DNA from: Termitomyces sp. T153
Lineage: Eukaryota; Basidiomycota; Agaricomycetes; Agaricales; Lyophyllaceae
Length of the DNA: 64,000 nucleotides
Assembly (NCBI GenBank): GCA_018296165.2
Contig: JACKQL020000010.1
Location: forward strand, 1,302,001-1,366,000
Reading direction: 5' to 3'
The notes beneath the pieces are model-generated. The model made no database searches, had not been told where the DNA came from, and worked only from the letters and a program-made list of their open reading frames with translations. How positions within the stretch are numbered: the stretch's first letter is position 1; every line of letters starts with the position of its first letter. The position numbers and the translations under genes were made by a program. This document shows positions 46,901 through 58,000 of the stretch, piece by piece.

Positions 46901-47146
46901 CAGAAACAAATAAATAGGGGAGTTAGTGAGTAGGTATTTAACTTTTGATAAATGTATGCCTTCAATTATGATTTTATTTTCCTCACACATAGTACCATAC
47001 TGTAACAGTGGCGGTATAGTTTTAGTCCTGGTGCGGACCTGTGCCTATGGGGGAAAAAAAATGAATGGAGGTTGAGCCGCACATATCACGAGGGTGCAGA
47101 ACCGATTTGACGTACTCACCACTCTTCCAGCTCTTTCATGCTCAAA
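40991..47146. other. Long gene-poor region
   Basis: About 6 kb in which I can support no gene. Open frames of 60-125 codons occur on both strands (42189-42500, 43082-43447, 44200-44508, 44942-45166 minus, 45324-45530 minus), but none shows a domain, consistent splicing or repeats. Minus-strand frames around 44940-45530 are the likeliest to be exons of an unrecognised gene. Confidence 0.4.
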
Positions 47147-47870
47147 CTATAGGTCTGATCACCAGTTTACGAAAAGAGTCTATCACCGTAACCGCCGGCA
47201 GCAACACGAAATAAATCTGTTCCAGAGCTCGGTTCGAAATGAAGGATAAGTCGTGGCTCACGCAACATACTTTATTGAAGCAAGAAGTCGATGATAGTGC
47301 GTATAACGGGTTACCGAACCCATTGACGTAACTCACTCTGATACTCATGCTGGCCTCTTCCATACTCATCCGAGTCTGATCGCCATTTACGAGATACTCA
47401 TGTCTGCCTCACCCACCCATTTCTCCGAGTCGTCGTCGAAACAATCGGCTCAAAGCGGGCCTGTTCTATGCCTTTCACAAGACACAGGACCACCCAGCTG
47501 GTATACTATAGGCCTGATCCACGATTTACGAAAAGCAGTCCATCATTCACCATAACCGCCGGCAGCAACTACGAAATACATGAATCCGTTTCAGAGCTCG
47601 GTTCGATACGGTTTGAGGGGGGGGGTGTAGTCGCAAGGCCTTTCAAGACATTAAATTCCTTATTGAAGCAAGGTCAATGATGGGTACGTATAACGAGGTA
47701 CCGAACCCATTGACGTAACCTAGTCTCTGATACTCATGCTATAACTCATCCGCGTCTGATCGCCATTTACGAAGGGATGTGATGTGAACGTTGCCTCACG
47801 CTCACGCTCACGCATCCGTCGTTCGAAACACGAAACAATCAGCTCAAATCGGGCCCGTTTACATACCCCA
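47147..47870. repeat. Non-coding tandem duplication, period about 358 bp
   Basis: ACTATAGGTCTGATC...TTTACGAAAAG at 47147 recurs from 47505. Both units share CCGCCGGCAGCAAC, CAGAGCTCGGTTCGA, TTATTGAAGCAAG, TACCGAACCCATTGACGTAA and GTCTGATCGCCATTTACGA in the same order. No ORF is conserved between the units. Confidence 0.8.
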
Positions 47871-49127
47871 CCCCCACCCCCTTTTCTTTATTTTCGCGTT
47901 GGATTTTCTTTCCCAGAACAACAGAAATGGGAATTGGAATTTTCGTGAGTCACCAAGTCGGTGATTCCTACGTAAACCAAAACTGGGTTAATAATATGGT
48001 GTGATAAGGATTATACTCTTGCTTGACTAAGACCTTACTTACTTACCGTAGGGCCGGGGATGGCTGGCGATCCCTATCTTGCTAGTCACCTGAGAGTCGC
48101 ACTCTCGAGCGCCTCCGTCCAAGCCGGCACACATCGTTCAATGGGGGGGATCTGCACAGCACTATTGTTTAATTCAGACCGAGATGAAAAAAAAAAAAAG
48201 AATTCGGAACTTGGCGCTGGCACTTGTCCTTTCCTCATCGCATCGCCCGTACGTACGTAGCATCCCTAAGCAGATATTCAGAGTTCAATCACTCATTCAT
48301 TCACTCATGCCTACCTACCTACGCGCAACAAATGACTAGGGATGATATCGATGCCAGCACTACATCCATGCTCACAACTTACACTGAAACGCAGAGAATA
48401 ACAGTCTGGATAATCATATCCGAAGCCCCCCCCCTCAATATCCACAATGTCCGATAAAGACGGGGTAAGTCACGATAGTCATGAGCATGAGTTCGTTCGT
48501 TCAGTGGGGCCGCAGCTGCAGTTATGTAATGTAATGTTATGTATAACTCGGGTTGGGTAAGTTAGGGTATGTATAAAGGTGGTCGATGTTATGGTTTATG
48601 TTCTTGATTCGGAGATGTTTATGGTTATGGTGGATTTGTCTCCGTACATGCCGGCTGGCGGCGACAAATCGTGATTTCGGGCGGTTGAGGGGCTTAGGAG
48701 GGTGGGTGGGTGGGGTAGATAAGCTAGGATAGGATGGGATGGGATTAGTATATCAGACATGACTTCTTGATTTCTTGGTTTGTTGGTTTGTTGGAGCGAT
48801 GGGTATGGGTTTATGGAATTTTAGAAGCGTGGAGTGGGGTGTTGGTGGAGTTATGAAGTATGAGCATGGCAATGGATCGTATCGTATCGTATCGTATCAT
48901 ATGCACTTACTCCGTGATTATGATACGATGGATCGTGTGATTTATACATTGGGATCCTTGCTCCGAGTTCTGAATTGAATTGTACTAGTTACGATTACGA
49001 AAGTTTGATCATGGAGCGAGGAAGTTTCATAAATCATAAATGATAAACCATAACTTGATTTTTTTTTCTTAGCATGGCTATGCGTATCATATGATATGAT
49101 AGAACTTGAACGTTGAACCATAACATG
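47871..49127. other. Non-coding, with low-complexity tracts
   Basis: Contains a C-rich tract near 47870, a poly-A run at 48187-48198, and an ATCGT microsatellite (about 48875-48898). At 48447 an ATG in good context (CCACAATGTC) is followed 18 bases later by GTAAGT, a possible orphan first coding exon; no partner exon was found. Confidence 0.4.
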
Positions 49128-49533
49128 AAATCAGGCAGTTGTGAGATGCCACTTTGGATTATTGATATGATATGATGGATGGATGGATTTCCAGGCTAAG
49201 CTAGTACGCACTTTATACGTATATAAATTATCGTATACACCCCACGTACATTATCGATGTCAAATCCAATGATTACGCCGCCTATACATTGTACGAATAG
49301 ACAGCGGGCGAGTATCAATGAAACGCCGTAACTGACGTGCGGTCTCTCTCTACTCTAATCAAAATCTGCGAACAATACTGACTGAATTCACTGGTGAATT
49401 CGCTAGTTCGGCATGCAGGGCTATGCAGGACAGCCTATCATCATAAGATGAGATGAGATCAGGCAGTTGTGAGACGACAGTTTGGGTTATTGATATGATA
49501 TGATGGATGTATTCCAGGCTAAGCTAGTACGCA
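49128..49533. repeat. Direct repeat, spacing about 328 bp
   Basis: ATCAGGCAGTTGTGAGA ... TTATTGATATGATATGATGG ... TTCCAGGCTAAGCTAGTACGC occurs at about 49129-49210 and 49457-49532. Confidence 0.75.
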
Positions 49534-49777
49534 CATTATACAAATCACAAAAAAACCGTATACACCCAGCCAGCCAGCCCACGAACAATATCGATTAAAC
49601 CACGGCGAGTATGAATGAACGCCCTACCCGCGTGTTGTGCGCTAATCAGAGTCTACGTCTACGAACGAGAACGAGAACAATACGATTTCGGCCGGCAGGC
49701 ATGCAGGCCCATGATTATTCCGTTAGCGAAATGAACAGCAAGTACAGCGAGTTACAATTGGTTGCGTGATACAATTA

Positions 49778-49820
49778 CAATGAACAATGAACAATGAACA
49801 ATGAACAATGAACAATGAAT
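49778..49820. repeat. Microsatellite, 7-bp unit AACAATG, about six copies
   Basis: Perfect AACAATG iterations by eye. Confidence 0.85.
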
Positions 49821-51854
49821 GTAGGATGGTATACGTATATAATCAATAAATCGTCGGTCGTCGGCTCGTCGTGTGAGTCAGGGCAGGACAGGACAGGGTA
49901 CCACGGTTCGATGGCCCTTGTGAACTCGAAGAGAAGAATAACATATATATATATACATATATACATATGTGGTAGGTCTGGGCTTCTTGGAGTTGTTAGG
50001 ACGCCGGGGTGTCATATATGGATATGGATTTGGGGAAGTGGTGTTCGTACTAGTATTAGGACTAGTATTAGTATTTGTATTTGTAGTATTGGCGGAAGTG
50101 AAAGGGTGGGAGATGCGTGAGAGACCGAGTCGGGGGTGTGGATGGAGGGAGGGGGGGGGTGTGGGAGACCGAGTCGGGCGTGGGGGGAGGTGTTTGGAGT
50201 TGGGGGGTTTGGGTTCGAGAGTTGGTAAGGACAGAGATGAGGGTGGAGGAGGGTGTGTAGAGCCTCGGTGCGTACTCAGTGATCCGGAAACAAGGAAGGA
50301 GAAACAGAATAGAACTAGAACAGAACACAGAACCGAGTCGGGTTCTGCCCGAGCTCATTCATGTATGTATGTCATCCTCGAAGAACCATTCCAACTACTC
50401 ACCAACTACGAAAAAAAGGCAATCAGGAAGCAGAAGCAGAAGCCTCGGTCGTCGGGTCGCACATACATCGTTCATCGTTCTCTCTCACAAACAAACAAAC
50501 TAAAGAAGACCGGTATCGAGTTTCATACCGAGTTGGTTGATTGACGATTCGGTGATTGGTTGTGGTGTGGGTGAGTCGAGTATGGTGTTCGATCGTCTAT
50601 TTTTGGGTTGTGTCGTCCTTGTCTGGTTCTCTTTTCTGATCGTATGGGTGGATCGTATGGATCGTGTTTATTGTATTTTATTATATTATATTATATTATT
50701 TTATTTTATTTTTCTAGGCTCGCACTCGCACGCGCGCAGGCACGTACTTTGTTCGGAACGCCGAGGAGAAAGAAACGAAGAAGGAAAAGGAAAAGGAAAG
50801 GAAGAAGTGGGATTATGAAAAATTAAAAACTAAAAAATCACAAAGAATCATACCAATCACCTCGAACGAAGGAAGTGTTCACGTCAATTATGCCGTTGCG
50901 TTGCGGAGGAAGGGGGAATGAAAGGAATGAAAGAAGGAAGGAAGGAAGGTCGAAACCTTCCCCCCCGTCCGTCCCCCCAACCGAGTCATTTCCGATTGTC
51001 TCTCGCTAATCGCGCTTAACGTCAGCCTGTCCGGCGGTGTGGGTGGGTTTTAATTTTTTTTTTTTTTGCGTCGAGTGACATCAAGTGTTTGTGTGTTTTT
51101 CGCGCTCTTACGTGTTGGAATTCGAATCGCTAATCAAATCAGCAATCAAGTGCGTCGGATCGCATCACGGACCGGAAGGGGGTATGAGAGACGGAATGGG
51201 GAACGGAAAGCAAGCAAGGAAGGGAGAGTGGGGAACATGTACATATAATAATAACAATAGTTATGCGTATGGACGACGGGAGGGAGTGGATCGAGTGCGA
51301 TGCGGATACAAAAGTGCCAAGAGGAGAGAGGGGTAGCGGATCAGCCTCGATCGGGGAGGGTGTTTCCTCGAGGCGGATGATGAGAAAAGAAGCTTTCTTT
51401 GTGTGTGTGCGCGACGTGGGATGTGCTTGCAATACGTCAGACAGAGTTGGGGTTGCGCGGAGCTTGGAAGAGATGCATTTTGTTTATTTGAGGAGCCGTA
51501 TATCCTGATTTGGGAGGCAGATCTGGATCGGAGATTAGGTTGGTTGGGTTTTTTTTTTTAATTTTTTTTTTTAGTTTTAGTTTTGGACCGGCGATTTCAT
51601 TGATGCCAGGTTTCGATGATGGGGCCTTCCCTTCCCTTCTCTCTCCACATCCGGGTTCATTATACCAAAAAACTAAACTCCAAAGTAAATGTTAATCGTA
51701 ATTAACATGAGGATATTCTATTTCCGATTTTTATTTTTTTGTTTACATAAAAATTCATTGTATGGGATCCGAATATGCTTTTCGTAGGGGGGGGGCCTGA
51801 GTACATATACGCTTTCTTTGTCTAACCCCCTCCGCATTTCCATTCCCACCACAA
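49821..51854. other. Low-complexity upstream region of the four-motif gene
   Basis: No gene supported. It holds an AT dinucleotide/ATAC run near 49942-49972, TTATA repeats near 50678-50710, AG-rich tracts near 50755-50810, and T runs at 51050-51067 and 51550-51575. A pyrimidine-rich stretch (CTTTGTCTAACCCCCTCCGC) precedes the start codon at 51855 and may be part of the core promoter or leader. Confidence 0.45.
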
Positions 51855-54097
51855 ATGTCTTGTTCTGATCCAGACACGGTCGCTCCTGCTCCGGTCGACG
51901 ACACCAACAATGACGTACCGGCGCCGGCGGACAACCCCCTCAAGCGCAAGACACCGCCCACCGACGACGACGACGACGACGCCGAGGCGGATCCCGAGGG
52001 GGACATGGACCCCGACGCGGACGCAGACGCAGACGCGGAAGCCGAGGCCGAGACCGAGCAGCGGTCGTTCACGCCCGGGGGCGAGTACGAGTCTGGGCGT
52101 GTGTCGTGCGATACGTGTGGCCTGTCTGTGTCGTTCCGGGACGAGGAGACGGGGGGGTTCTCGTTGAAGCAGTGGCAGGAACACAAGGAGAGTTGGTGGG
52201 TGGCGTTGTGTGTTTTTGTGTTTTCTCTGTTGACGATGTACAGTGGCGCGGCGTCGGGCACGGCTGTGCCGCCGTCGCCGATGCTGAGCACACTCTCGCC
52301 GTCAGCGCACCCGCCGGCCAAGCGGCGCCGGGCGAAGCGGACAGAGGAGGAGCGCAAGGCGTATCTGGGCAGCGACCCGTACGTGGAGCGGTTTGAGGCG
52401 TACCGGGTGCTGTGCAAGTCGTGCGACAAGTGGATCCGCCTGCGCCCCAACTCGACGTACTGCTCGATTCCCTGGGACGCCCATCGCAAGTCGTGTCTCG
52501 CCAAGAAAATGCACGTGCCTCCTATTATGCCACCATTATTTATTTATTAACTCTGCGCAGCAACAGCAAAAACGTCTACGCACTCGAGGAACGCAATGCG
52601 CTGTTTTCCAAGGACCCCGACGTGCGCAAGTTCGACGCCGAGCGCGTGCTGTGCAATCTCTGCGACAACTGGCTCCCCCTCAACCCCGACAACCATCTCG
52701 TCGCCGTCCAGGCCTGGCTCCAGCACCGCGCAGCCTGCCAGCACGCCCGTCCCCCGCCCTCCGCCTCCCCCAAGCCAGAGCCCACGCCCCCGCCGTCCCA
52801 GCCCCCCAACCCGCCCTCCCCGCCCTTCCACGACCTCAACCCCGCCAACTACGCCCCCGCACACGAGTCTCGCAGGCGCAACGCCGAGCAGCGCGCCGCC
52901 ACCCTCCGCGCAGACTCTCTCATCGCCCAGGTCGAGCCCAACCGCGTCTTTTGCAGCCTCTGCCAGAAATGGGTCCAGCTCCGCCAGGACAGCAGCTACT
53001 GTGCCTATCCCTGGCTCCAGCACCGTGGAAAATGTCTTGCGAGACAGTGAGTGCAGTGTGTTCTTGTCGTCAACTCATTAATGACCCTCCGCAGCCAACG
53101 ACGCGCAGCAAAGGCCGCAGAAGTGGCTGAAGCCAAGGCCAGGAAGCTCGGCCAGCTCGTGCACCCCCCCTCGTCGTCGTCGGCGCACCCCCACTCTCCA
53201 CGCCGTGCGCTCCGCTCTCTGTCTGCCGACCTCGAGCTTGAGAGCGAGGACGAGCGTGTCGACATCCCAGAGGACGTGTACCGCCGCCAATGTGAGCGCG
53301 AGCGGGACCGCGAACGCGAACGCGAACGCGACAGAGCGAGGTTCCATGCGGCTAAATCCAGGTCGTACGAACACCGACACGCGCCGTATCCGCATCCGCA
53401 TTCGTATCCGCACCATGTGAATGGGCATGGGCATGGGTATAGACCCAGCACGTCTGCGCGCGTCATACGCGCTTGGAACGCGGATGCGGAGAGCGAGGCG
53501 CGCGCGCGCTCGAGCTCGCCTGGTGCTCCCGAGAGAGACGAGCGTGAGCGTGAACGCGAACGCGATGATGTCGAGGCCGATGCGGACGGCGAGCGCGAAA
53601 CCGAGTCGAGACCGTCGTCTAGTCATCGCGCTTCCGTGTCCTATCCGCACCGCGAGCGCGAGCGCGAGGCCCCGCATGTTTACTCACATGGACATGGGCA
53701 CTCCCATTCCCACTCCCACTCCCACTCACATGGCCACGGGCACGGACACGGGCACCCCCACTCCACCCACCGCCGCCCCTCATTCGCCCCACCCTCCCCG
53801 CTGCCCCCTCACCCATACTCGCACCCGCACCCGCACCCACACCCCTACCCCCCCCCGGACCTCGACACCCCCCCTGGCCGTCGCCACTTTGTCCTCAGCT
53901 CCATCACCTACCTCCGCAGCACGACGTACGAGCCCACAGACGAGATGAGCGTCAGCGCGCTGGTTGCGTATCTGAACGCGGCGGTGCCGGTGGACAAGTA
54001 TGAGGATTTCGATACGGGCGAGGTCGTTAGGGTGCTTGGGGGGCTTAGGGAGAGGGGGAGGGTTAGGTTGGAGGGGGATTTGGTGTGGTTGGTTTAG
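51855..54097 (+). CDS. Protein with four C-x2-C...W-x2-H-x3-C motifs and a His/Arg-rich tail
   Basis: Exons 51855-52195, 52244-52514, 52589-53046 and 53095-54097 give 690 residues in phase. Motif 1: C85, C88, W107, H110, C114 (Cys114 is created by the exon 1-2 splice, TG|T). Motif 2: C171, C174, W191, H194, C198. Motif 3: C226, C229, W247, H250, C254. Motif 4: C326, C329, W346, H349, C353. An acidic Asp/Glu tract lies at 37-70 and a basic KRRRAKR at 140-146, a possible nuclear signal. The tail has Arg/Glu repeats and runs of His-Gly, His-Ser and His-Pro, then a folded-looking C-terminus (VSALVAYLNAAVPVDKYEDF). The gene is much more GC-rich than its flanks. The intron 2 acceptor is uncertain: the stronger AG at 52560 breaks the frame, so CTCGAG at 52588 is used. 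Unknown function; related in motif to the genes at 27842 and 33495. Confidence 0.8.
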
Positions 54098-54387
54098 AGG
54101 AGGAGGAGAAGGCGGGTTTTCTTGGACTTTTTTTTTTTTTGTTTTTGGGCGGACGTTTTGTGCGCGTGTACTGTAGTCTCTCGCTCTCCCCTGCTCTACT
54201 CATCGTCTTGTGTCCTGTCGAGTACTGTTTTGCTTTGCCTTGCCTTGCTAACGACCCCTAGTCTTTTCTTGTACGATGTATGTATTATGTATGTATGTAT
54301 GTATGTATGTATCATATCTGAACTGCCTTGCTTTGCTTTGCTTTTGTCGTTCTTGGATATTGTCGTTAGTCACTATTGTTCTTGATT
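54098..54387. repeat. 3' flank with GTAT microsatellite
   Basis: Poly-T at 54128-54139, and repeated GTAT/TATG units at about 54279-54311. No gene. Confidence 0.6.
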
Positions 54388-55026
54388 ACATACATAACAT
54401 AACATAACATACCAGAATCGGAATCGGAATCTATTACCACCATGCATGCATGCATATATGTCAAACATACCATACATATCATACCATACATGACTCCTCT
54501 GAATGTCAGTCGAATGTTTCTCAGAACTCGGAAGTGAAAAATTACTTCCGCCGTCCGTGTGCGTGTTTTTCGTCCGTGTCCCCCCCCATAACATAACATA
54601 ACATACCAGAATCGGATTCTATTACCACCATGCATATTGCATACATATATCAAACATACCATACATGACCCCCCTGAATGTCAGTCAAATGTTTCTCAGA
54701 ACTCGGAAGTGGGAAATTAACTTCCGACGTCCGTGCCCCCTCTGCCAATGTTTCTCAGAACTCGGAAGTGAAAAATTACTTCCGCCGTCCGTGTGCGTGT
54801 TTTTCGTCCGTGTCCCCCCCATAACATAACATAACATACCAGAATCGGAATCGGAATCCATTACCCATGCATACATATCAAACATACCATACATGACCCC
54901 CCTGAATGTCAGTCAAATGTTTCTCAGAACTCGGAAGTGGGAAATTAACTTCCGACGTCCGTGCCCCCCCCCCCCTCTGCCAATGTTTCTCAAAACTCGG
55001 AACTGGAGGGAGAAAAATTACTTCCG
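54388..55026. repeat. Tandem repeat block with recurring hairpin CGGAAGT...ACTTCCG
   Basis: Degenerate units containing ATAACATAACATACCAGAATCG, a CATGCAT-rich part, CCTGAATGTCAGTC, ATGTTTCTCAGAACTCGGAAGT, CTTCCG(C/A)CGTCCGTG and a C run. The inverted repeat CGGAAGT-N8/9-ACTTCCG occurs intact at 54529-54550, 54704-54726, 54763-54784 and 54932-54954, with a decayed fifth at 54998-55026. Non-coding. Confidence 0.85.
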
Positions 55027-58000
55027 CCGTCCGTGTGCGTGGTTTGTTTGCGTCCGTGTCCAACCCACCCCCCTCCGTCCTTGGCGAACGTGCGTCGGGT
55101 CGGGTTAAGGAATGGTCACCGGTACCGGCAACTAGTCAACTAGTGATAGTGACCCCATTAATTAATCGAAGTGCGAGTGCGAGTTTTTGATTACTACATC
55201 ACATCACACTATGACTAGCTTCCAAGCTACGAAGCGAAGCCACCCCCCCCGCCGCCGTCAATACTTTTTTTTTTTTTTTGGATTTACTGTGCTTACCTTA
55301 CTTACCTTACTGGGAACTTGATTCGAAACGAACAGACAGACAAACGTCCAGGGCCAGGTGTGGTTGGGGGTCCTGGAACCCTGTGACATTAAATTCATGA
55401 CTACTCCATTCCATTCACGATTTCCCTCTAATTTGTCTCCGCACGTAATTTAATGGGAGGGGAAAACAAACATAAACAGAGCTTATGTTTTTTTTTTGCT
55501 TGCTTGTTAATTGCCGTTTTCCTTGCTTCTAGTCTTATGTCCGGAACAATAATAATCTTGGAAGGGCAGTGTGAAAAGTCTTGCGGATACTTTTCGAGGT
55601 TCCGTTTTCTGAATGGAATCACAAACTTGACGCGTTAATGCGGTTTTTACTCGAGAAGAGATTTGTTGAAAAACATTCATGGGGTATCGAGATCAAGCTC
55701 TTGTGGTGCATTCAATGACCTCTGTCATGAGCCGTAATTTAACCTAGTCGTGCGGACTGCTCAATTTTGAAAGAGATAGTCTTTGTTTACCTTGATTGGT
55801 CTTTGTAAAATTGGAGATATGAGCTTAAGCTTCGAAGAAATGAAAAGTCTAGCTGAAAAAAAAAAACCAAAAACATTCCTCTCATGTCTATATAACACAA
55901 GATTCCAACAAAATTGTTATTGTATACTGTGTCAGGTAGATAAAATATATTTCAACTAGGACAATACTGCTCGGATATAAGCGGCTTTGTGACCTCCATC
56001 AACTGAAAATGGACAGGCGGAAGGAGAAAGTAGACGTAGACCTGGACCCTGGTAGACAACGGTATAACCGAAGATGAGGATAATGATTCCGATTACTTAT
56101 TACTTACTTAGCTCTATCACGCGATCCTTGTTGGAAACAACTATGGGTAGGTTGATCATGATCATGATGCGATATAACGATACGACATGGATGTCTTTGT
56201 CTTCCTTCCATCTTCCATCTTCCATTTTCTGTCTTCTTCCGAGCGCTCGTACATACATAACCGTACCCCCCCGACCATATTGATAAACCTAAACCTCCCA
56301 CATCCGCACCGACGTACCGAGACAGACATCCATGTTATCTATCCTATCCTATCCTATACATTACATTACATACGTAGTACCATCATGATAAATCGCACCT
56401 ATCCCGAATCCGCGACAGCGCGCATGGAAACGGTTGAACTGCCCTCCTAATAGTAAGTAAGGTAAGGTAAGTGATGTAATGGGGGTATCATATCATTATC
56501 GCGTTTACAGTTCATGAATGAAATCAGTATACCTAGGTCCGAATCATTCTCTCTCGGTCAGGGATGCACTATCGTGGTATGTGTTTGTGCTGTGCTGTAA
56601 TTTTGTATGATACGTATGATACAAGTATGGTAACCCTTATAATTAAATCACCTTGGAGTTGATGTGGAACTTCGTAATGTAAATGTTAGTGGTTTTTAAT
56701 GTATCATCCATGGTTTGATTTGAACCCGTCAGTCGCGGTGGAGTGGAGTGGAATGACAAATGGGCCCGGCCCTTGCTTCTTTTCTTTCATCGTCAACGTG
56801 ACCCCTCCGACTCGGAATCGGTAATTCAGGTGGTTTGCCGATAATATGCATGCATGCAAGTCTTCCCCCCGAAAAAAAAAGAAAACGAAAGCGGAATGTA
56901 ATTACATACACATACATAGTCCATACGTATTCATTATACTCACGATCACAGTCCACAATCTGCAAAACCTAAGACTACCTCGAATGCAGAAGATACTACT
57001 TATTCTTGTTCTTGTGTGTGGAGGGGGCTTGGGACTTGTCAATTATCGTTAGTATGATCGCTGGGATGATGTCGATGAGTAAGGACCGGTTCTTACCCGG
57101 CTGGGTTGACAGGGTCCCTCCTTCGATTTCGATTCGAGAAACAGGAGATATCCGACGGAACTAAAAACATACGCATACTATGTGATTTACATACGGCTGC
57201 GCGGACGGGTTATTATGAAACAAAGACGGCACAGAAAAACTTGAATACGGCCATATGTATCATTTGTTGTGAAACCCCCTCCTTTTTGCCAAGAATATCG
57301 CAGTAGATGGTTTTTTCGTCGTTTGACTTATGAGTAGGTACCCACGTTCGCCTGTAGACGCCGCTCGCAACCTTGTGTTGGGATGGGTTTGTTTGTACAG
57401 AGCTTCCCCCCCGATGATCTTCTTCTACATAAGTGAGGAACAAGTGAGGAGATATGTTCTGTCATCACACACAACATACATCGCCCAACATAGTAGGGTT
57501 GTGACCTCCGTACAGGCCGGCCGCGCCGGCGCTGCGGGTGCATCCAGGTGGCACGTAGAACGAAGGGGCACACCTCCTACCCCTGCCATTGTATTACAAG
57601 TACTATTACATACATACATACATACATACCCGTGACATCCATACAATATGTCGAAACAGGGATTGGGAATCCCGTCCCGAGCTTTGACAACCCACCCGCT
57701 CTTATCCGCGTCCGTATCGGAGTCCAAGTCGACCATCGTGATGGATCAAGGAGAAGGGATAGAGAAAACAAAGAGAGAAGAACTATTCGCTTCCCTTTAC
57801 TTGGGTGCCCACATACGCCCACATATGGCTAGTTGTCCGTGTCGGTGGAGGGCTCCCAATGATGGATTGGAGTGTCTTTGTCAAGATGTATGGTATAATG
57901 ATCGATTGTTATTGTTACCTAAGGGTTGGTTACCGTAACAGTCAAAAGACAAAAAGAAAAAAAAAAAAAAATTTTTTTTGATTGTTTTTTCTGTTTGTTT

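Noticed and set aside
47147..47870. Possible tRNA or SINE because of GGTTCGA-like B-box words in both units
   Set aside because: No A box at the right distance and no cloverleaf could be folded around it.
49942..49972. AT/ATAC run as a transposon or telomere-like signal
   Set aside because: Simple microsatellite with no flanking duplication or telomeric TTAGGG units.
52547..53677. Long minus-strand frames (158 and 199 codons) opposite the four-motif gene
   Set aside because: Shadow frames of very GC-rich coding DNA; repeats on the minus strand mirror the Arg/Glu and His repeats of the sense protein.
54388..55026. CRISPR-like array
   Set aside because: Units are degenerate satellite repeats with no unique spacers, and the host is eukaryotic.
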